DNA of 64,000 nucleotides from Epiperipatus broadwayi (GCA_028023455.1 JAQFVV010006199.1:3932646-3996645), one strand, 5' to 3'; positions 46,837 to 58,881 are shown, counted from the stretch's first letter. The notes: generated from the letters alone by a model not told the origin. Numbers and translations: made by a program.

Positions 46837-48337
46837 CACTCGGGTCTCGTTTTATGCAGATTTTTTTAATACGATATTGAAGTTATGCGATTCATATTCT
46901 TCTTAATATCTTTGTATGTGGTTTCTTTTATGCAATAAAAATTATTAGATCAGAAGTCAAGCTCTGATAATGTGCTATTACTTTAAATATTATAAATTTT
47001 GTGCACTCACATGTTATATATAAAGTAATAGTGCATTATCGGAGTTCAACTTCCATCTAATAATTTCAATATTTTCAGTGCTTTATAATAGCACTGTAAT
47101 AGATTTTATGTAATAAAAAAGTTTATAATTCACTTAAAATCTGGATTTTCCCATTTTATATACACACATTAAATTTTACAAGATTAAAATGTAAATCTGT
47201 TCAAAGATTATAGATGCCTATATTATGCATGTTGTTGTTTTGCATTTTAAATCACATTCTATATTTGCTTTTTATAAAAAAGAGTATGTAATCAATTAAT
47301 CATTTTATGTCCACAAGTAATAAATTTTACAAGATTATAATATAAATCTGTTCAAACATTATATATGTGTATACTATGCATATTGTTGTTTTTGCATTTT
47401 AAATCACATTCTATTTTTGTTTTTTTAAAAAAAGAGTACATAATCAATTAATCATTTAGGGTCTGCAAGTTTATTTTTAAAAGGTGAATAACAGTGGTGA
47501 GCACAATTAAAATTGGCAATTAAAAATCTGATTTTTAATTATAATTAACAATTTAAAAATTATGTGTGATGTGAAGCAACAAAATTTGATTTTTAAACAG
47601 AATTGAAAATTAAAAAATTAAACACAAAAATAAGAATTTAATTTTTAATTGTTAGTTTTAATTAAATTTTGCCCAACAGCAGTGAGTAGGTGTATTTTTA
47701 TTATCATAAGTCTAAGTTCTTATTTTTATTTTAAACTTTTAGTTTAGCCTAATGGAGAGGAAAAAACACCCAAGAAAATAAATTTTGTTGGAAACAAGCA
47801 TTTTAATTTTAAATCACTTAGCGAAATGAGAAGGATCAACAGCAATTGGAAAACATTTTAGTTAGGGTAAGTGCACTATAAAAGCAATTTAAAAAATGAA
47901 GTTGGTGCTAGTTGTATTTTCTCTTGTGACAAATCTGATGTGTAGTTCGCAAATGAACTTACATATTGTCAAATACCGATAATGATTAAAATACTGTACA
48001 TGTATGAAAAAATGTAAAATACTGTACATTACGCATAAAAATATATTGTTTTGAATAAAATTAAATATTGTAGTTAATAAAAAGAATAAAAAAAGGTTGT
48101 CTTATATCAATTTTTTTCAAATTTGAAATTTTTTATTAGTCATATTTTATTTCTTTATTTTTTTATGCAAATTTTAAAGTAATGTTACATTATTGCTTTG
48201 CTTTGCTTTTATGTGATTTTTGAAAATTACAGTACAGATCCCCCATTTTTCAAGATAAGATAAGTCTATTTTTGTGCAATTTCTTTTGTGCACATTTTCT
48301 GAGGAACCATTCTACCACATAAAACAAGACCCAGGTG
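46837..48337. mobile_element. pogo/Tigger-like non-autonomous element, 1.5 kb
   Basis: The left terminus CACTCGGGTCTCGTTTTATG (46837) matches the reverse complement of the right terminus (CACCTGGGTCTTGTTTTATG, ending 48337) at 17 of 20 positions. TA dinucleotides flank both ends (46835-46836, 48338-48339). The left end continues with repeated ttatgcga-like phrases, characteristic of pogo/Tigger ends. No transposase frame remains. It contains the 151-bp tandem repeat listed separately. Confidence 0.75.
47171..47470. repeat. 151-bp tandem duplication inside the pogo-like element
   Basis: aaattttacaagatta starts copies at 47171 and 47322. Both share gcattttaaatcacattcta and gtaatcaattaatcattt-type blocks. 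Confidence 0.92.
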
Positions 48338-48339
48338 TA

Positions 48340-50881
48340 ATGCAACCCTAATAAAATGTAAAAAAAAATGGAAGCTGCTTTGAAATTAGAACATACATTA
48401 GATAAGGTAAATCAATCATATCAATTACATTTATTACTACTTGGAAAGAGAATAGGAAATCAAAGAAGGTTGTAATGATGCAATTGTCTATGCCATGAAC
48501 ATAAGTAATATAGGAGAAACAAATGACTTATCAAACAATAAAAAATCAACAGTAAAAATGCTAAACAATAACAAAAAATAATAAAGATGTCTAAAACAAT
48601 AACAATAGTAATTGAAAAAGAAATTAAAATTTAAAAAATATATTACTGAATTAAATAACATTAAAGATTTTATAGATTTGGGAATAAATTTATAAATGAC
48701 TTATTCTTTTAAAAAGTAAAAAAAAAAGAAGAAATAAAGATATAACATGCTTACATGTCATAGGGAAGATTTGAAAATGCAAAAACATATTAGGAAAACA
48801 ATTTCATTCCATGTACTGGCACAGGTACATTTATTATTGTATTATACAGATATAAACCATAGTTTTGCTAAAAGATATATTGAAGATAATCTGACTAATT
48901 GAAACATGTTTCAGAAAACTAGTGACTTTTGCTTGAATGCACAATGATTTCATTATTATTAATTGTAGAAAATGATTTACAACTCTATACATTTATATTG
49001 TAACAATATGGAAGGGAAGGGGTAAAATGGGGCATCATCCCCATAAAATAATCAAAAACTACATAGTCAATAAATACATGTATAACATTGTCAAATAATA
49101 AAGGAATAAATATAAAAAAAGCATGTGATCACCAAATAATAACAATATAAGTAGTTTCAACAATAATTATAAGTTACAAGCTGCATATACAACATTACAC
49201 AAGAATAATCAGTCATCACTTATGACTAATTCAAAGAGATTCAATAGTCAATGCCAAACCCATGGCATAATATAGAACACTCCCCAGCATAAATTATTAA
49301 TCACAAACAATACTGCAATTTTGATGAATGATCATCATCATCAATGTTCTACCCATACAATATTATTAGTCTATTGGCTAACCATAAACTAAATTTTTTT
49401 CCAACTACAAAAAAATAAAATGCAGTGAATGGACTTTAAAGATGATACCTTAACACCATCCAGAAAACTATTTGGATGTCCAAACATAAAAATACATCCC
49501 ACATAAATAAATTAACCATTATTGCTCTAGAGCTAGTTCAAGATCACAAGACCATAGACGTTGTCACTGTAAACAAGAAAAGGAATAACCATATAAACTT
49601 ACTCTACTTTAATTTGAATAGTTTTACTGTGCTAATTTACAAATACCTAAATCAATGTTATAATGAAATCCAGTTACACACACTGCCTATTCATAGAAAA
49701 TATAAATGGAAAAATAAAGACATTAACACTATTATTTTTAAACAATTATTTAATAAATTAAATAAGAAAATTGAAAAAGAATATGATATTAAGATAATTC
49801 CAACTCTCATACATTTTACCAAAACTTATACTTTTCTATAGCATTGTTGACTCTTACTCATTAAAGTAATTAGTCTTTACTTTAAAAAACAGAATTATTT
49901 CCGTTTCACTAATTAAAATTGTAAACAAAATTTCATAAAGATAAAAAAATTGTAAATTAGCTAAAATCATCTTTTTTATACATATAAAAAAAGGAAAGGA
50001 CCTATACAATTATATTTTGGAGGTAAAATAAGATAAATAGAAAAAAATGTGTCTGGAAAATATACTAGCAATTATTCATTACTATGATTATTACTTTTTA
50101 AAAATATCTATAAATGTAGGTGTATTGTGCACATTAAAATATTATTTTACTATGGATTAACTTCTTCAATACTTCTTTGATAGTTGCAATTTTCAGTTTT
50201 CTTTCACGTTAGCTTCCATTGTTGAGTTTAAACAATCTACTTTTTTAGAAATGCTCCTAATAATTTTTTTTTGAAAATTCAAATTTCCATTATGATAACT
50301 TTTCCATTAATAGATTTTCACGATAATGCACACACTTAAATTTATCAATTTTCACAATATTTTCAGACTTTCACACAGGCTGAATTTATCCATTTTTAAA
50401 ATCTACTAATTTGTATGTCAGCCTAACACACAGAATGAGAAAGTCATGCTTTTGGATGGAAATAAGTCTTGTTACAGATTTCTATAGGATTATTCTTTTC
50501 CAATTTTCTTTTAGTGAATAGGCTACATAGTGAGATTTGGTGATATTTAGCTTTTAGCTAAAATTTAGCACTTGAATTTATTTAAATTCATTTCCAAAAC
50601 AATTTTTTGGAACTAATTGTGAAATTAGTTTTATTTCAAACTACAAAATTATTTCTCATGGTGGTTTTCACACTTGAACTGAGGCTGCTGTTACTGTTTT
50701 CTTCAAAGCTAAGATATTTTCACAAAAGTTTCTTTTATAAGAAATTTTATTTTAATATTTTACATTTGTTTACTTTTAGCCATTTTATTTAACTATTTTA
50801 AAAAGGGGGAAATAAATTTTAAATTTTTTTGTTTTTAGATTTTGCCTAAGATTTATTTTAAACATTTTATTCCCCTAACTT
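48340..50881. other. A+T-rich stretch; one unassigned 121-codon frame
   Basis: A plus frame at 49476-49841 is 121 codons long, Asn/Lys/Ile/Thr-rich, with a C-terminal lysine-rich helix-like part (KQLFNKLNKKIEKEYDIKI). It is long for this composition, but I recognise no family and flanks show no promoter or splice context. The rest is unremarkable. Confidence 0.3.
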
Positions 50882-50893
50882 ATTTTTGCTTTA
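50882..50893. repeat. F1 copy E target duplication, left
   Basis: atttttgcttta, repeated at 51153-51164. Confidence 0.8.
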
Positions 50894-51152
50894 AAACAAG
50901 CAAAACTCACTATACATATTGCCACACACAACAAGCTAGAGTAATCAATGGATGCCAGAAGGTTTGTACATAAAATCCCCATTTAGTACCTACTCATCCA
51001 ATATCCCCAGATTAGTTTCTGGCTTGTGGCACAAGTCTTCTGGCATCCATTGATTACTCTAGCCTTCTATGTGTGGCAATACATATAGTGAGTTTTTCCT
51101 GTTTTAACAACAGTTATACACAAGCATAAGAAATGGTGGTCATGTGATGTTC
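50894..51152 (-). mobile_element. F1 fold-back element, copy E (short)
   Basis: On the minus strand it begins gaacatcacatgaccaccat and ends gtgagttttgcttgttt, the same start and end as copies A and D. The two arms meet almost directly (gcttgtggcacaagtcttct), so the central spacer and the inner arm with the gatctaggtgca landmark are deleted. 12-bp flanking duplication. Confidence 0.88.
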
Positions 51153-51164
51153 ATTTTTGCTTTA
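51153..51164. repeat. F1 copy E target duplication, right
   Basis: atttttgcttta, matching 50882-50893. Confidence 0.8.
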
Positions 51165-51374
51165 TAAAACAAAGAGAGTTTTTTTTTTAAAAAAAGTTTT
51201 TTGTAAATCTTTTTCTACTCTCTTTCTAAGAACAGTTTTATTCTAAAAGAAAAATATTACACAGTACTTTTATTTTTATAAGTTTGCATTTTAAAATCTA
51301 CTTTTGTTTTTATTAATAACTTAATCATTTATTTTTAAATGAAAAATATGTAATGTGACTATATGTGTGTAACT
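51165..51374. other. Short spacer
   Basis: Nothing recognised. Confidence 0.4.
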
Positions 51375-52129
51375 TTAACCCTTAAACTGCTAATTATATT
51401 ATTGGTTGTATGAGGTAAAAATCAAATCTTTTAATTGGCCAACTCACAAACTGAAGACAAAGCCTATTGTTAAAACATATTCGCCTGTAATATTAAATTC
51501 AACTCAGATACATTTATAAAAAGTATATTACTAATTTTTCAGGTTATGAAGAGAATGAAAGTTCTTTCAAAAATAAATTGCTATTTATTTATTCTAAAAT
51601 ATTCAATTTCGGCAACATAAAAGCTATAATATAAACAAAAAGGTCGACTTTTACACTATAGAAAAGTAAATATTTCTTTTTACTAAATCTTAAATATTTT
51701 TACTAATATCTTCAATATTTTTCGAAAATAATTTTGTTTTTTTAGTATTCTCTCTGAAAATAATTTGTAATTTCTCAAAATATTCTTTTATAATAATTTA
51801 AATCATATTCGAAATGAAAATCTCAGTGTTTTTCTTTATTTTCTTTGATCAGGTGGTTTCTTTGTTCTTTCCAGCCAATCAGAATGTCTTTTTTGGCTGA
51901 GAGCATGCTAAGAACCAATCACAAGTAATGTTCTTTCTTTGTTTAGGTTTAAATGCGTTTTTTTTTTATTTTTTACTTGTAAAATAATTCGGAAGAGGGC
52001 ACCATCTTACAGAACTTTTAAAAACCTATTCAATACCTGTCAAACGAATATTTTAGCATAAGAACTGGCAGAGTTAGAGTGATGTCAGATGTCGACGAGG
52101 AGCTTCGTAAGAGGCGGGAAAAGGGTTAA
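51375..52129 (-). mobile_element. piggyBac-like non-autonomous element, uninterrupted copy
   Basis: TTAA at 51375-51378 and 52126-52129 flank a 747-bp body. Termini read CCCTTAAACTGCTAA from one side and CCCTTTTCCCGCCTC from the other, both starting CCCTT, as in piggyBac superfamily ends. No transposase. It matches 9264-11638 in inverse orientation along its whole length except for the 1.6-kb insert there, so it also supplies the empty-site sequence (51516-51530). Confidence 0.85.
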
Positions 52130-54116
52130 CATATGTATTTTTTTCACTCATAGTATACTATATTTACATTTGTTGTTTAAGATTTGTTATTATTATTGGA
52201 TTTATTTATATTCATCCTGATAATTTGTATTTTCTCTTATATTGTTATTAAGTAATTTTTTACTTGAATAATTCCTTTTTTTCCTCATCATTTCCTATGT
52301 CAGTTAAATATTTATTGTGTGCTACCATCTTTCACGGTATAGCTTTTTATGATTTTTAATTATTGGATGTAATTTTTTTTATATATTTTTTATTATTTCT
52401 GCCTTTATCATCTTAGCTACATCATTTCATTTTGAAAATGAGTTTTATTCAGTTTCTTAAATTTTAGTTGATATTTTCAATTATTGAATGATAACTTAAA
52501 TCTTATCATTATTTTCCAGATATCAACTATTTTTATTTATAATGATATGCCTCTCATGCTCTTCATCTTGTCACTATTTCAATTTTTATATTCAATTTTT
52601 TAGTGACATAATCTAAAATAAGTATTAAAAATGTTTCACAAAATATTCTCATTCTTTATTAACATTTTTTTTAGTCTTTCAATATTTTAAGTGAAGTGAC
52701 TAATAGTTAATTTTCTCTATAAAACTAATCAATCTCATCATCTGCATTATTCAGTGTAGTGCATATACTTGGAATACTAGGATGTGAAAAGGAGTTATTT
52801 CTTAACAGATCACTACCTTGCAATGTGAATATTTTGCTTAATGACTTCTGGAGCTAATAGGTGCTATGAATCTGACTTCATCAACTAAAAGTGTGCTCAA
52901 TCATTGATTACATATATATACTGAATAAAATCTCTTTTTAGCTAATGTCCAAGGTGTTGAAATAAATCCATTAATGATTTAATGTAAATACTAAAATTAA
53001 TGATTTAATTTTGAACCAGATGATCTTAAAAACATTTATCCATTCTAAGACAATCTAACATACATTAGTTAATCACAAGTTCCCAAATTTATATTACTCC
53101 ATTTGTTTTCTAAATAAGTCTACATTTCCTGCTATTCATAAAATGTTGACAATCAATTTTTTATAGATAGAATGTAAATTAACTGTAAAAAAATGTTACT
53201 GAATCCATAACTTATCAGTTCAATCCTGATTGTGCAACATGTCCATTGTAATTTTTTTATCTCTATCTACATGACTAATTCTGATTCCTCTTTTTAATTT
53301 TTTTAAAATAACATTTTTTCGTTAATTTTTCAATCTCTCTTCAGACATTATTCTCCAGTATTCTGCAAATCCACATTTTAGAGCCACTAGTTGCTGTTTT
53401 TTACCGGTTTGTGTAAAATAATACTTGGCACAAAATATATTTACAAGTCTCTTTTGTAGTTCTGCTTAATGCCTTATTAACAGCTTCTTTATATATTCTA
53501 ATTTTTATTTTAAATTTTTTAAATCCTTTTCATTATCGTTAAATATCTTTCCAAATAGTTAAATCTTTAACTTTTTATATAACTTTCTGTCTGCTTATTA
53601 TTGTTAACATTTTTTATTTATTTATATAATTTAATTTGAATTTATTTTTTAGGCAGATTAAAAAATTTGCCCAGACAGAATGATAAATGAATTGAATTGT
53701 TGTTTTCTTTAGATTATATATGAGATGTAAAGAACAAATGATCTGACATCTCTGGAGGTAGTATTTTATCTTCATTAAAATAAAAATGTTACAGGCAGGT
53801 TATCTAAATAATAAACTTTCCAAGATCATTATCACAAATTTTTTAAAATCACTTAATGAATATATTTTCCTCTAATTTAGACAACCTTTTATTGATCCCC
53901 AGTCTAAATGATTTAACATTTTTATTAAAATTAATTAAAAAATGTCATGTAAAATCTGTATCATTCATCTATTTTTACAGTAACTGTTATATATTAAAAG
54001 TACATAAAATCATCTAACTATTTACATATATTCCTATCTAACTATCTCATATATATATATATATATATAATATTTAAATACAAGTATAATGTATTGTCTA
54101 TGTTAAAATTAATGTA
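52130..54116. other. 2 kb without recognised gene
   Basis: T-rich sequence. A minus-strand codon thread at about 53560-53340 (for example CGFAEYWRIMSEERL) is mildly coding-like but unidentified. A (TA)n tract lies at 54049-54069. Confidence 0.4.
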
Positions 54117-54482
54117 ATTTAGAAGAAATTTGAACTCATATTTTCAAGGTCCCCACAGTTATCTCCTCCATCTTATAAAATTGACACACATGACCACATA
54201 TATGTGAAAAAGATAAATGATCTCCACTATACATATTTCATGCTGAGCAAGCATCAGCTCGTTCCAATTACCATTTTCCCACAATATATATAATCAGTGC
54301 TCAATTTATATTAGAATAGCAAATCTTCATACATTAATGGACATGCTTCAATCTTTTCCACCCTCTAACTCTTTAATCATCCATTTAATGATATGGATGG
54401 CTGAATTTTAAGAAAGTGGAGAAGATTGAAGCATACCAATTACAATATGAAGATTTGCTATTTTAATATAAACCGAGCATTG

Positions 54483-54543
<61 letters not shown>

Positions 54544-54703
54544 GAGATGATGATTTCAACCAACTAATGAGTGCTGGTTCAGCATGAAATATATGAAGAT
54601 CTTTTATCTTTTTTACATGTATGTAGCTCTGTGTGCCATTTGTATAAAATAAAATAGATAACTGCAGGAGTTTGAAAAGTCTAATTTTAAATCCCTTCTA
54701 AAT
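54117..54703. mobile_element. F2 fold-back element, third locus
   Basis: The left end atttagaagaaatttgaact and right end (inverse of atttagaagggatttaaaat) bound arms of about 250 bp. Family landmarks: tttcatgctgagcaagca on the left and ggttcagcatgaaatat on the right; cttcatacattaatggacat; and tgatatggatggctgaa at the centre. A (TA)n expansion (54485-54541) has grown in the right arm. It directly abuts the 5' end of the Gypsy fragment. Confidence 0.85.
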
Positions 54704-54929
54704 ATATCGTTGGAAAGGGAAGTCCATATAACAAACCTCTACATGTGGACAAACAGTAAAATGAAGACAAAACGTTCAATCCAAAACCAGTCTCTCCAAT
54801 AGCCCAGGAAAGAAACCTATACCAGGGTCCAGCAACCCCACACCCAAAACCCTGCAGAAACCAAACTGAAATGGTACTTGAGGTCATGATCCTCACCTCA
54901 AGAAGCCAGAAAGTTGACAAGGAACACAA

Positions 54930-55310
54930 ATGGTGAACCAAGAAATTACTTATTTGATGTGTTCATGGGAAGATAAAGCACCTAATTTCACTTTGCAAAG
55001 CTACCCCATGATAGAGATTTCATTTGAGGGTTTGTTAGTTAAGGCTTTGTTAAACTCTGATAGCCAGATATTAATGGTATCAGATGAGTTCTACCATGAA
55101 ATTCTAAAAACCCCAATGTCAAGACTCTGCTACTAAAATTGATGCAGGTTATGATGGTCAACAATAGAAACGTGAAACTAGCACAGAAACAAATTTGGGT
55201 TCAAAATGAAAATTGGCCACTATCATATTTTCTTCATATAGAATGGACTGATACATAATGTCATATTAGGAGCAGACTTTCTGCACATTAACTATTGCAC
55301 TATTAATTTC
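54930..55310 (+). pseudogene. Gypsy protease (retropepsin) remnant
   Basis: A 68-codon frame has PMIEISFEGLLVKALLNSDS; the catalytic D-T/S-G triplet of retropepsins is here N-S-D (residues 42-44, 55053-55061), so the enzyme could not work. After frameshifts, HIFFI and NVILGADFLHINYC (about 55215-55300) match the C-terminal V-ILGxDFL strand that ends this domain. Confidence 0.85.
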
Positions 55311-55342
55311 TGAGATAGGACAGCAAGGATTATGATGAGGTC

Positions 55343-56215
55343 TTGAAGATGACATTGCTTCTAAGATTTGACCTACTCAAGATTGACTGCATGATATCTA
55401 AAATTTTGGAGGCACTCCTAGGAAAGAAAATTGCAGAATCCAATTTACTTGGGAATGATAATACAGTGAACTTGTGGTCTGTTATCAATGAGTTTAGCCT
55501 GATTTTCTCTGAAATACTAGGAGTAATAAAAGGGTTCCAACAGAGAATAAGATTATTCCATGACCAACTATTTCAATTCAAATTGTACCATATACCATAT
55601 CAGTATTGCAAAGAAATATTCAAGAAGATTAATAAAATGATGGATTTCCAACTGCTCTTTATCTTACTGTAACCCAGTTGTAACTGTGAAGAAGAAAGAT
55701 GGGTTGATGAGATTTTGTTTGGATGCTCAACACCTAAACAAAATTTCAATTCCTGATAGGAGAATACCACTATTTGTGAAATTGGGAAATAAGAAAGTAT
55801 TTTTCACTTTTAACTTAACCTCTAGTTATTGGCAGATTGAACTCCATCCTGAAGACTGCCAATATACTGCCTTCCAATATGAAGGGTTTACCTATCAACT
55901 TAATAGGATGCTCTTTTGATTGATCAATAGTGGTGCTAGTCTGCTTAGATGCTTGGACAAAACACTATCTTCTGAGGTCAAATAGATCACATTACATGAA
56001 TGATGCAATAATTGCATCTTCCACAGTTGAAAAACACTTAGCCCTATTTTTTAAAGAGTGCTGTGAAAAAGGGTTAAAGGTCAACTTCAGGAAGAGTATT
56101 GTTAGTTCATTTCAAGGTATTCTTCTTAGATCACATTATTGGTTGCAATGAGATAAGACCTCATCCAGATAGGATCAGTACCATCCAGAACTTCCCAAAA
56201 TCCACCAATAAGAAG
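55343..56215 (+). pseudogene. Gypsy reverse transcriptase remnant
   Basis: Frames in succession: GVIKGFQQRIRLFHDQLFQF and YHIPYQYCKEIFKKINKMM (55343-55672), then VKKKDGLMRFCLDAQHLNKI, TFNLTSSYWQIELHPEDCQY and TAFQYEGFTYQLNRM (55686-55919). The last trio contains the first catalytic block, where the usual FDL is FNL. The YMDD box reads YMND (55993-56004). A further piece, KGLKVNFRKS, precedes a frameshift. All three changes or breaks make it inactive. Confidence 0.92.
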
Positions 56216-56800
56216 TAAATCTGTTTATTTTTAGGGCTATGCAACTTTTACAATCATTTCTACCAAAAATTCTCTGACCACATTTAACTTGCTAAAATAC
56301 ATCAGAAAGAATGAACAATGGAACTGGATCAAGGAGCAAGATGGGGCATTTGCAAATATTAAAGCAGCAGTCTTAGAGCAAACAATGTTAACCTTCCCTG
56401 ATTTTAATAAACTATTCATTGCTCAAACTGACAGTAGGTGTTATGGATTAGGGATAACTATCTCAAATCCAGAAGGATGGCCAACCTGACATCCTCTACT
56501 TTTTTAGCTGGCTCCTAAAGTATCCAGAAATAATTTACATAGTCATAAAAAATAAAGTGCTAGAAATAGTGTGGGCCTTCCAAAAATTTCAACAAATAGT
56601 TCTTGGATCAGAGGTGATAGTGATCACTAACCACAAAAGCTTTGAATTCCTGAACCACATTTACCTAACAACACTCATTTGATATGGTAGAGTATGCTGC
56701 TACAGGAATTCAACTGTATAGTACAGTACTGCAAAGGATCTGAGAACATGGTAGCTGATGAATTAAGTCAAAACCCATGCAGGTCAGGACAACATCATCT
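56216..56800 (+). pseudogene. Gypsy RT connection and RNase H remnant
   Basis: KNEQWNWIKEQDGAFANIKA and LEQTMLTFPDFNKLFIAQTD (56289-56489) are the RT-RNase H boundary, followed by CYGLGITIS. After frameshifts come VLGSEVIVITNHKSFEFL-type codons (56600-56660; TDH reads TNH) and MLLQEFNCIVQYCKGSENMV followed by ADELSQNP (56694-56780), the conserved end of the domain. Confidence 0.92.
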
Positions 56801-58105
56801 AATGGTAGGTAATGCCTACATTATTTACATTGATCTTATGATCAATGAAAATGTAGAGAGTGAATTAGAAGACCTGCATAAGATACAGTCAAAGGACCCA
56901 GATTAAAACCCAATAATCAAAGCTCTAAAAGAAGAGAAAGTTCTTTGTGTACCAAAAAATCTTGAGTTATATAAATTAAAAAAAACAGGTCTTACTGTAC
57001 AAAGTTAACTGAGGTCAATAAATGAGTCGATGATAGTAATACCTAAATCCTTATGAGACCCATTCATAAAGTATGTACATTGTCTATATGGACTTTATGA
57101 TATGGTGTCCACAAAATGGAACATACCCTGAAAAATTTGGTTTTACTGACCAAAAATGTACAAGAACATCTTGAGATTATTCCAGGAATGTCTAATTTGC
57201 TTAAGAGCCAAGCTAGTAAGCCAGAACTTTATAAACTTTACCAAATCCATTGTACCAGAAAGACCAAACAAGATCCAAGTGTTTGACTATTATGGCCTTT
57301 GCCCCATTTAGCAAATAAAAATACTTGTTAGTCACCAAACCAGAACTATATTAACTTTACCAAATCTATTGTATCAGAAAGACCAAACAAGATCCAAGTG
57401 GTTGACTATTATGGCAATTACCCCATTTAACAAAGAAAAAATACTTGTTAGTCACCAATGATCTCTTTTCCAAATATGTTGCTGCATATCCAATATCCCA
57501 AGTCAATACTAGACATTCCCTCCAATTCATGATAGGAAAGCCTAAGACCATTCTAAGAGATTGTGGCATTTCTTTCTTATCCATGGAATGGAAAAGATGC
57601 GTGAAAAAATCTCAAATAAAACATGTGCTAACCTCCATTAGAAATCCACAGTCAAACCCATGTAAATGCATTATGTGGGAGCTTGGATGTTTGTTTATGG
57701 CCTACCTCAAGGGAGAGCATAATAGGTGAGTAAAGCAGATGAAACATGTGCTTGACTACATCAATTGGAATATAAATAAATCAACTGGATTCATGCCCAT
57801 CTGATTACACTTTAATCAAACCACTCCCAAACTAAAGTATATGAATGAATGATTCACCAAAATAGCAAGTCTTGGGAACCAAAATTCAAAAAAGTCACCA
57901 CACAAATTTAATGTTGGAGATAAAGTTTTGATAAAAACTCTACATCCAGGTAGACCACAGGAAAATAAGTACCATAAAGTCTACAATAAGTATGAAGGAC
58001 CATATACCATTGTTAAGCAAAATTGTCCCAACACATGTTGGATAAACCAAGAAGGAGAGATGTGGGGGACATATAATGCCTGCAATTTTAAAACCCTACT
58101 TTGAC
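56800..58105 (+). pseudogene. Gypsy integrase remnant
   Basis: The first catalytic Asp lies in QVVDYYGNYPI (GAC at 57404-57406) and is present twice owing to a 119-bp duplication. LVTNDLFSKYVAAYPIS and ILRDCGISF (second Asp, 57559-57561) follow. The expected Glu in the NPQSN-x-ER segment is Lys (57664-57666). The C-terminal module has HKFNVGDKVLIKTLHPGRPQ and KYEGPYTIVKQ (about 57900-58020). Two catalytic positions remain of three. Confidence 0.9.
57221..57458. repeat. 119-bp tandem duplication in the integrase
   Basis: Units at 57221-57339 and 57340-57458. Both start ccagaact and share aaagaccaaacaagatccaa, ttgactattatgg and atacttgttagtcaccaa. They differ at several sites, so the event is not very recent. 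Confidence 0.92.
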
Positions 58106-58163
58106 TGATCATCATAACTTATGATGATCCCATCTATTTAATCACACAGCTAAAAAATAAAAG

Positions 58164-58259
58164 TAACCACCAAGCAAAGTATGAGGCATTATAAATCACA
58201 TCAAAGAAAAATAACCACCAAGCAAAGTATGAGGCATTATAAATCACATTAAAGAAAAA
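58164..58259. repeat. 48-bp tandem duplication
   Basis: taaccaccaagcaaagtatg and following bases at 58164 and 58212, in the 3' noncoding part of the Gypsy element. Confidence 0.92.
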
Positions 58260-58589
58260 TAAAAACAACAGGTGATCAGTGCAAAAACCCCAAAAAACAC
58301 ATGACTAGGGATATTAAGTTTAATGAGGGCTATTCCCCAGATAATGCTCAAATGCAATCACTGGAACACCTTGAGGCTAACCAAAACAAAGAAGTCAATC
58401 CATACCAATAAATGGATGTTCCAATATTTAGCTAGACATTCACAAATACAATAAGTTTCAAGAAGAATCAGGAAGAAGGCTAGTAAATAAATCTAAGTGC
58501 CATATGTGACAGATACATTATCAGGTAAGTTTCAATCATAAAACCATCAAAACTCCATAAGTCTTGATCATTCTACAAGTCATACGACC

Positions 58590-58717
58590 TAGACATAAAA
58601 GAGATGACTCAAATGCTCCAAATCAGCAGTATAGAAAAAACATGAAGCAGTCATAGACATAAAGGAGATGGCTCAAATGCTCCAAATCAGCAGTATAGAA
58701 AAAACATGAAGCAGTCA
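58590..58717. repeat. 64-bp tandem duplication
   Basis: tagacataaa followed by gagatg and aatcagcagtatagaaaaaa at 58590-58653 and 58654-58717; near-identical. Confidence 0.92.
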
Positions 58718-58867
58718 AAAAATAGGTTGTAACAACTCTTCCTCCAATACAAAAATAATCTTACATCAGAGACACATCAACACACTTATGAGTGTTAAAA
58801 TTTTTAAATGTAAATTAAAAATTTTAACAACCCTTAAGGAAAGTATAAATTAAAGATTTTAACCCTT

Positions 58868-58881
58868 AAGGAAAGGGGAGT
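58868..58881 (+). promoter_or_regulatory. Putative polypurine tract
   Basis: aaggaaaggggag immediately precedes TGTAAGGCTGACTTACA, the expected arrangement of plus-strand primer and 3' LTR start. Confidence 0.6.

Larger units (their letters stand above)
54704..58881 (+). mobile_element. Ty3/Gypsy retrotransposon, 5'-truncated, degraded
   Basis: Plus-strand order: end of gag (54704-54930, no zinc knuckle seen), protease, reverse transcriptase, RNase H, integrase with GPY/F module ending about 58105, 3' noncoding with small tandem repeats, then a polypurine tract just before 58882. Every domain is broken by stops and frameshifts and has lost catalytic residues. The 5' LTR and most of gag are missing, and the break coincides with the F2 element. 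Domain order protease-RT-RNase H-integrase defines the Ty3/Gypsy group. Confidence 0.92.

Noticed and set aside
49476-49841. 121-codon plus-strand frame as a gene
   Set aside because: Asn/Lys/Ile-biased composition is what A-rich DNA gives; no homologue recognised and no exon signals. Mentioned only within its region entry.
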